NCBI RefSeq assembly: GCF_023159225.1
Contig: NC_063188.1
Coordinates: 17,753,086 to 17,817,085 of the forward strand
Length of the DNA stretch: 64,000 nt
Direction: 5' to 3'
Origin: Perognathus longimembris pacificus
Lineage: Eukaryota; Chordata; Mammalia; Rodentia; Heteromyidae
Both the position numbers and the translations under genes were made by a program. A model generated the notes under the pieces. The model ran no database searches. It saw nothing but the letters and a program-made list of their open reading frames with translations, and had not been told where the DNA came from. Each line of letters opens with the position of its first letter. Within the stretch, counting starts at the first letter, position 1. This document shows, in pieces, positions 57,893 to 64,000 of the stretch.

Positions 57893-58720
57893 CAATTTTT
57901 TAAAATTTATTGTCAAAGTGAAGTATAGAGTGGTTACAGTTTCATATGTAAGGCAAGTACATTTCTTAATCCAACTTGTTACCTCGTCCCTCATTTTCCC
58001 CTGCCTCCCCCTTCCCATTTCCCTCTCCCCACCATGAGTTGTACAGTTGGTTTACACCAAATGGTTTTGTAAGTCTTGCTGTTGCAATGGTTTGTCTTTT
58101 TATCCTTTGTCTCTCAATTATGGTATTCCCTTTTCCTTCCCTAGTTCCAATACATGTATATACAGTGTCCAGGGTACTCAGATCAGTTACAGTGATAGCA
58201 GGGGTAAAACCATGGGAAGGGAATATGAGAGAAAAAAAAGTACTGTTTTTCATAGCATGTTGAAAATAACTACAACAATGATATACCACTTGTTTCCATA
58301 ACGTGGAGTTCATTTCGCCTAGCATCATCTTATTCATATGGGCATAGCTATTGAGCTATTGTTATTTTCTGCTAGGACTATTCTAGACATGTACTATGAG
58401 GGAAACCATACAGTCCATGTTTCTTTTTGTCTGGCTCACTTCACTTAGTATGATTTTTTTTCCCAAGTCCTTCCATTTCCTTGTGAATGGGGCAGTGTTA
58501 TTGTTTCTGATAGAGGCATGGAATTCCACTGTGTATGTACCACATTTTCTTGATCCACTCATCTACTGAGGGGCATCTGGGTTGGTTCCATAATTTAGCA
58601 ATGACAAATTGTGCTGCGATGAACATAGTTGTGCTGGTGGCTTTAGTGTGGTCTTGTTTTTTGGGTAGATGCCAAAAGTGGGGCTGCTGGGTCATAGGAG
58701 AGCTTTATGCACTTTTGTTT
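57893..58720 (-). mobile_element. LINE-1 3' UTR and ORF2 C-terminus, antisense
   Basis: Minus-strand 58498-58695 keeps MFIAAQFVIAKLWNQPRCPS then VDEWIKKMWYIHSG, the ORF2 tail; the 123-residue minus frame at 57966-58337 is 3' UTR. Closest relative in the window of 32345-33265. Confidence 0.85.
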
Positions 58721-58844
58721 GAAGCAATTTTTCTGTGGCAAGAATTTTTTTTCATAAAACCTTTGACAAAACTGTAGCAGATAACTTCAGATTGAATTTA
58801 TTAGGATAACAGTGGCTATCAGGTTTTCTACCTTCGTAGTTCAG

Positions 58845-58995
58845 TTGCACATAGTCTGTAATCACATGCCTGTAATTCTAGCTAGTCAGGAAGTGTTGGT
58901 GGTAGGATCACAGTCCAAGGCTGGTCTGGGTAAAAACAAGGCTGGGGCATGGTTCCTAGCAAATGTGTTCAAGTCATAGAACTAAAAAAAATTTT
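58845..58995 (+). mobile_element. B1-dID SINE, internally deleted
   Basis: gtctgtaatcacatgcctgtaattctagc ... atcacagtccaaggctggtctggg, then a shortened right half and a short A tail. Confidence 0.6.
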
Positions 58996-60228
58996 AATCT
59001 GTTGCAAAAATTCATATAATATAAAATTTTCCATTTTAACCAAAGTTATTCATAGAAAACTGCTTTAGTGAGTGTTATCTACTCACCTGGATGATGCTAA
59101 TGTGTTGAGATTGAAATAAATGAAGAGAGCAGTTGCTTGAGGGAATACTGTGTATACTGTTTTCTTTCTTACCACTATTGTGGAGGAAGTAAAGGTTAAG
59201 ACCATACAGTGATCTTGAGATGCATGGAGTTTGTGGCTCTTCCATTCTGTTGTTGAATTGTTCTAGGGTAGAAGATAAGATTAAGAGGTGCATTCAGAGT
59301 AAACTATATTCAGACTGACTGTGACCAGATTTGGGATTTATGTTGGTGCTTTCTTGGAGCCATTGAAAAAGTGTCCCCCAAATTATTTAATCTTTCAGAG
59401 TCATAATTCAATGGAAAGTCTATGAGGGTGGATTATTCCATTTCTCAGCAGCTGTGGGTAGAAGGTATAAGTAGCCAGCTTGAGAAAAATGTGTCATGCA
59501 AAAACAAGTTGGAAGGCCACAGTGGGCTTGTCTTTGAGGAATATCTGGGTGGTATGGAGGTAAGATAGCATCCTTTATCAGTTGTGATGGTTGATTTCAT
59601 GTGTTCACTGAGCTATGGGCTACCCATGAGGTTGGTGAAATGTTATTCTGGGTGTGAAGGTAATTTGGACATAACATTTGAATCAGCAGATTCCTAATGT
59701 GGGTAGACCCTATCCAATCAGCTGAAGGCTTGAGGAGAAAAACAACAAAATACTGACCCTTACTGAGTAAGAGAGGATTCTTCTTATCTGATTGATTTTG
59801 AGCTGAGACATCAGTTCTTTCTTGCCTTTAGATGTGACCTGAAATGCTAGATCTTTGGGGGTCTGAAGTCTACTGGCCTTTGAGCTAGACACATCATCTA
59901 TTCTTTAAGTGTACAGATTTTGTGAATTGTTATCTTCTATAATGGATTTAACCTCTTATGTAATATAGTTTTATTGTGGTTACATACTTCCTATTTGTTC
60001 TGTTTTTTTCCAGAGACCCCTAATACAATACACCTGATGAGTAAGATTTATCATATCCCTTATTTTTTCTTCATCTTCCAGGTCTAACCTGGGAGAGTGA
60101 TTGGCATTCTAGAGATGGGTAAAGGAGGGGGAGAAAACAAACAATCCTATGGGGAAATAGAGAAGAAACTGCTCTCTGCATGACTTCCATAATATATGAT
60201 CTTGTCCAATAGAAGATAGGTGTGGGTT
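58996..60228. other. Unclassified intergenic
   Basis: gatggttgatttcatgtgttcactgagctatgg near 59588 may be from an old LTR. No gene. Confidence 0.4.
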
Positions 60229-60241
60229 AGAAGACATTTTG

Positions 60242-60456
60242 AGGGCTGGGGATATAGCCTAGTGGCAAGAGTGCCTGCCTCGGATACACGAGGCCCTAGG
60301 TTTGATTCCCCAGCACCACATATACAGAAAACGGCCAGAAGTGGCGCTGTGGCTCAAGTGGCAGAGTGCTAGCCTTGAGCGGGAAGAAGCCAGGGACAGT
60401 GCTCAGGCCCAGAGTCCAAGGCCCAGGACGGGCCAAAAAAAAAAAAAAAAAAAAAA
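60242..60456 (+). mobile_element. IDL-Geo-type SINE, sense, with 13-bp target duplication
   Basis: The cleanest sense copy: agggctggggatatagcctagtggcaag to cccaggacgggcc plus 23 A. Duplication agaagacattttg at 60229-60241 and 60457-60469. Confidence 0.95.
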
Positions 60457-60469
60457 AGAAGACATTTTG

Positions 60470-60744
60470 CTTCCAGATGGATTAACTGTTGCCTAAGTTA
60501 TAGCAAAATGAGACAACTTTTCCTGGAACCTGAGCTTTCTAATCCTCGAAATGGGTTTAAAAAGCCTTGCCTCTCTTTCAAGTTGTCCCAATGACCCAAA
60601 GAACTATGTGAAAACTTACAATGCTAATCTGTCTATCTATAATTTCTGTGATATGATTTCAGAGGTACAAAAAGCCTCTGGCCTTTCCCAAATTTCTTTC
60701 ACCTATGATTTAATAACAAACTTTGAATTTTTACTTTGTAGCAA
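60470..60744. other. Unclassified intergenic
   Basis: Nothing recognised. Confidence 0.5.
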
Positions 60745-60990
60745 CATGAATATTTATCATCTGAGTGACATGCTCTGAGCCAAGCATTCAAAAAAATAAC
60801 AACCCTAAACCAGTTAATCCCCATGACATCTCTGTTTCCTTGTGTTATCTCCATTTTACAGATGAGTAGCCTGAAGCTCCATGTGCTATCTTTTCCAAGA
60901 TTGCACACTTAGCAAGTGTGAGAGGTGAGGCTATAATTCAAATTCATCTGACTCCTTAAATTCACCTCTCTTAATTGCCAAGCTATTCTG
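60745..60990 (-). mobile_element. MIR relic, antisense
   Basis: ttatctccattttacagatgagtagcctgaagc and gattgcacacttagcaagtg are the antisense MIR core. Confidence 0.75.
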
Positions 60991-62275
60991 CCTCTTAAAG
61001 TTGATACATTCTAAATTATAATTCTCCCCCAAGAGGAATACTGAATGACAGTTGTTCTGTGTGAGACAGCTCAGTGTGAATGAGTTTGTCAACACATTCC
61101 CTCAGAACACATTTCGCCCGGGGTTAAACATGGAGGCAGTGGGCACTGTTTATCACACACTGATATTACAAGGATCAATGGTATGGAAGATGTAGAAAGA
61201 GTAAGGACATTGGTAATTAGTTAAAATTGGCTTTACATTCCCATTCTATTACACAGTGGTATTATTTCTGGAATGTGACTTAGATTTTTTGAGTGCAATG
61301 AGAAGAAGCTGAAGAATTAAGGAATGAGGAGATATTTGTGAGGCTGTCATTTGATGTTTGGTTTTGTGCCCTTTGAGAGACCTGCTTTTTTCTCTGTTCC
61401 ATGCAATGTCGATGTGGTGATGTGGTTGTTAATCATGATGATTCTCCCTCCCCCCAACATGGGCTGTAGTGGTAATCAATATATATTGAAGTATGTAATC
61501 AATGATAGGCTGTTTTTATGGTCTATCTGCTGGCAAAAACTGTTGGTCTAGAGATAGACACCAACATTAAATGGGGCCAACCAAATGCCTTCTCTGAATT
61601 TTTTTTTGTGGGAGAGAGATTCTAGAGACAATATAACCTTTTTGTTTTCTATTTGGGTGTCTAAACTGGGAGTATAAAAACCTGAAGCTATGAATAATCT
61701 TCATCCCTTTTATCTGGAGAGAATGTCAAGAGAATGAATCCAACATCCAGAAAAGTGAATTGAGAAACATGTTCTCAAGTCCACTTGTGTGGACTCTCTT
61801 TTGAACTTCCCAATTTATGACATATTATTTTTACCTGAATAGCTTGAATTTGTTTTCTCTTAAACACAAAGAATCTTGACTTATACATCATTATAGTGCA
61901 TATAAAATGCATGTAGCATGTATAATGCTTAATAAATGACAAAAATCCATTATGGAGAAATAGTTTGAAAACATACAAATACACTTTTATTTATGTATTC
62001 AGGAATATGTTATTTCCTTAGTGCAAGATATTTATTTATTTACTGCTAAAGAAATAAGATTGAAAATAAAAAGATTTGGAAGAAGGATATGGAAAAACAT
62101 CCTATGCCAGAACTTACTATAGGGAGCATTACTCATAGAGAACATAAAGAGTTGATGCTGTAATTTGGGATACAAGTCAGCTTGACTAGGTGAGCTGATA
62201 TACGATGCTAGAAAAAGCAAAGAGTAAAATCATTAGCACTCAGCATAGCACAAAGCAAGTTGAAATTCCATTTTC
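60991..62275. other. Unclassified intergenic
   Basis: 1.3 kb without a recognised gene or repeat. Confidence 0.45.
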
Positions 62276-62622
62276 TTTTTCTTTTTTTTTGTTGTTTTGT
62301 GCCACTACTGGGGAATGAACTCAGGGCCTCATACTCTCAGCCTTTTCACTTAAGGCTATCACTTGAGTCACACCTCCATTTTGTGTGCTGGTACTGGGGC
62401 TTGAATTTGGAGCCTGGGTACTGTCTCATAGCTTTTTTACTCAAGACTGGTGCTCTGCTACTCGAGCTACTGCTACACTTTTGGCTTTTTTTCCTTTTGT
62501 GGTTAATTGGAGAGAAGCGTGTCATGGACCTTTCTACTTTGCCTGACTTCAAACCATAATTCACACATCCCAGCTTCCTGAGTAGCTAGGATTATAGATG
62601 TCAGCTTTGGGTGCCCCTCCAT
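62276..62622 (-). mobile_element. B1-dID SINE plus an extra ID-derived half
   Basis: Two successive right-half signatures (62299 cactactggggaatgaactcaggg; 62388 ggtactggggcttgaatttggagcc) precede one B1 half that ends near gctttgggtgcccc. It is either an insertion of one SINE beside another or a trimer. Confidence 0.65.
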
Positions 62623-63219
62623 GTTCTGAAATTCCATTTTCAAACGGACTCAAGTGTCTACGGAATTAAAGTAAAAAAAATGATCTGCCAATTGGGTAAG
62701 ATTTCAAGTTTTCCACAGTGTTTCTTCTGCAACCCTCTTGGATCTGTTTACAGTCTGAAATACGGACTCAGTTGGAGATTTCAATGATTTTAGAGGTTGC
62801 TTTTCTCCAAGGTCATGTGTGCTATGATACTAAGTTTCTAAGAAGAAAAACCTAGATATTGTGTTTTCCAGATGCTGAGTTCTGCTCAGGTGGGTTTTTT
62901 AAAACTAGAAACTCCAGAAATCCAGGGGCTTCATTGCCAGACAAATGAATGTCCTGGTATCTAGTGGAAGACTGTTGCTTCAAGGTCTTGACTCCCAGAC
63001 TTTGTGAGTATACTAAGCCTCAAACTTTTGTTCCTAAGATCCAAATTTCCCCATTTGGTTTGCATTCCATTTTTAGATAGCTTTAATTATTTGGAAGTTA
63101 TTTCTGTACTGAGTTGAAATCTTTTCCTTTTAAACACTGAACCATACTAATTGTCCCATTTTTTGCCCTAAATTTTTTGTCTAGGAGTTACTCACAGTAA
63201 CTACTTTATTACTAATAAT
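62623..63219. other. Unclassified intergenic
   Basis: Nothing recognised. Confidence 0.45.
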
Positions 63220-63600
63220 AACCCTGCCACATTGTGCCTAAGTGAACTAAGTCAGACACTAAAAGACAGCTACTGCATTCTCTTACTTATATAGGAATCT
63301 ACAAAAGTCAAAATCATAGCAATAGAATGTAGAACAATGATAACCAGGAACACAGGTTGGAATAAAAGGAGAGACATTAGGCAAAGGTTACATACTCATA
63401 GCTACCAAAGGAATAATTTCTGGATACATACTATCCAGCATGATGATTATAGCTATGAGTATTGACTATTTGAAATTTGCTAAGAGTAGATCTCAAATGT
63501 TCTCATCAGACATACAAAAGTGTAACTTTGTGAAGTGATGGCTATGTCAATAGGCTTGATTGTAGTAATCATTTTACAATGTCTATGTACAGCAAAACGT
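63220..63600 (+). mobile_element. Ancient LINE-1 (L1M-type) 3' end, sense
   Basis: aactaagtcagacactaaaagacagctactgcattctc, tatataggaatctacaaaagtcaaaatcatagc, ctatccagcatgatgattatagctatg and gaaatttgctaagagtagatctcaaatgttctca are the standard L1M ORF2-end and 3' UTR motifs in order. Confidence 0.85.
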
Positions 63601-64000
63601 GCTATACCTCTTTTGGTTTTTGTTTGCCAAAAAATACCTAAAAAAAAACCTGGAAAATAATGAACATGAAAAACTCCCAGCATTTGAAGCTACCAGGTCT
63701 TTTCCATACTAAATGTTCTTAAGCTCTTCAGTTCTCAAAGGCTAGGATTTCAAGTCCCCTGATAATGTTTCTTGCTGTTTTATGAACACTTCAATTTTCA
63801 AGGTTCCTTGTTACAAATGGTGCCCATATTGAGAGTGAGTACAGTCTGAGATGTGTTCTGCCTGATACAGTGGGATTATCATTTCCCTTGATCTCAAAAT
63901 CAGTCTTTTTTTAGGGTAATTTACAAGGCTAGAACAACTAATTTGTCTTAAGCTAGGAAGAGGTGGTAATGACTTGGTAATCAACTTTAGGACATGAAAG
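63601..64000. other. Unclassified intergenic, runs off the window
   Basis: Nothing recognised. Confidence 0.45.

Noticed and set aside
57966..58337. 123-residue minus-strand frame
   Set aside because: LINE-1 3' UTR; the true ORF2 remnant lies further right (58498-58695).
60242..60330. tRNA-like A and B boxes in IDL-Geo and ID units
   Set aside because: They belong to SINE heads; no intact tRNA cloverleaf with CCA-side pairing is visible.

Overview
This is a repeat-dense, AT-rich piece of a mammalian nuclear genome. It contains no bacterial or phage genes, no operon and no CRISPR array. The organism is most likely a geomyoid rodent (pocket mouse, kangaroo rat or pocket gopher). The reason is a dimeric SINE made of a left tRNA-Ala/ID-like monomer joined to a right module, present in ten fairly intact copies. 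This matches what I know of the IDL-Geo SINE, described as restricted to that superfamily. B1-dID-type SINEs are also abundant. The species cannot be named from sequence alone.

The only protein-coding gene I can support is the 3' end of SMARCA1 (SNF2L, an ISWI chromatin-remodelling ATPase) on the + strand. Two exons are readable: a penultimate exon at 13758-13868 (37 codons, start of the conserved [20 protein letters not shown] block) and the last coding exon at 14949-15020 (23 codons plus TAA), followed by a 3' UTR with several poly(A) signals. If the penultimate donor is not used, reading continues seven codons (VKFSAFS) into the intron before a stop, giving an alternative C-terminus. In human, SMARCA1 lies at Xq25 with a long gene-poor interval downstream of its 3' end. 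The roughly 48 kb without a recognisable gene after 15660 agrees with that, so the window is probably X-linked.

Layout: 1-13757 is SMARCA1 intron filled with LINE-1 fragments, SINEs and old LTR pieces, including a complete solo LTR (13053-13591, 6-bp target duplication) ending 166 bp before the penultimate exon. 13758-15660 is the SMARCA1 3' end. 15660-64000 is intergenic: SINEs, antisense LINE-1 3' ends and ORF2 tails, ancient L1M, L2 and MIR relics, microsatellites, a 0.5-kb (GGA)n purine tract, and a second complete solo LTR (39130-39634, also with a 6-bp duplication).

The most unusual structures are a LINE-1 insertion that seems to have carried a downstream SINE and flank with it (47544-48111, 17-bp target duplication), a head-to-head inverted duplication of one SINE (34005-34293), two solo LTRs with matching termini and conspicuous dyads, and the alternative SMARCA1 C-terminus. 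I found no novel multi-gene system. All repeat family names rest on remembered consensus patterns, not on a database search, and edges of repeats without a target duplication are approximate.
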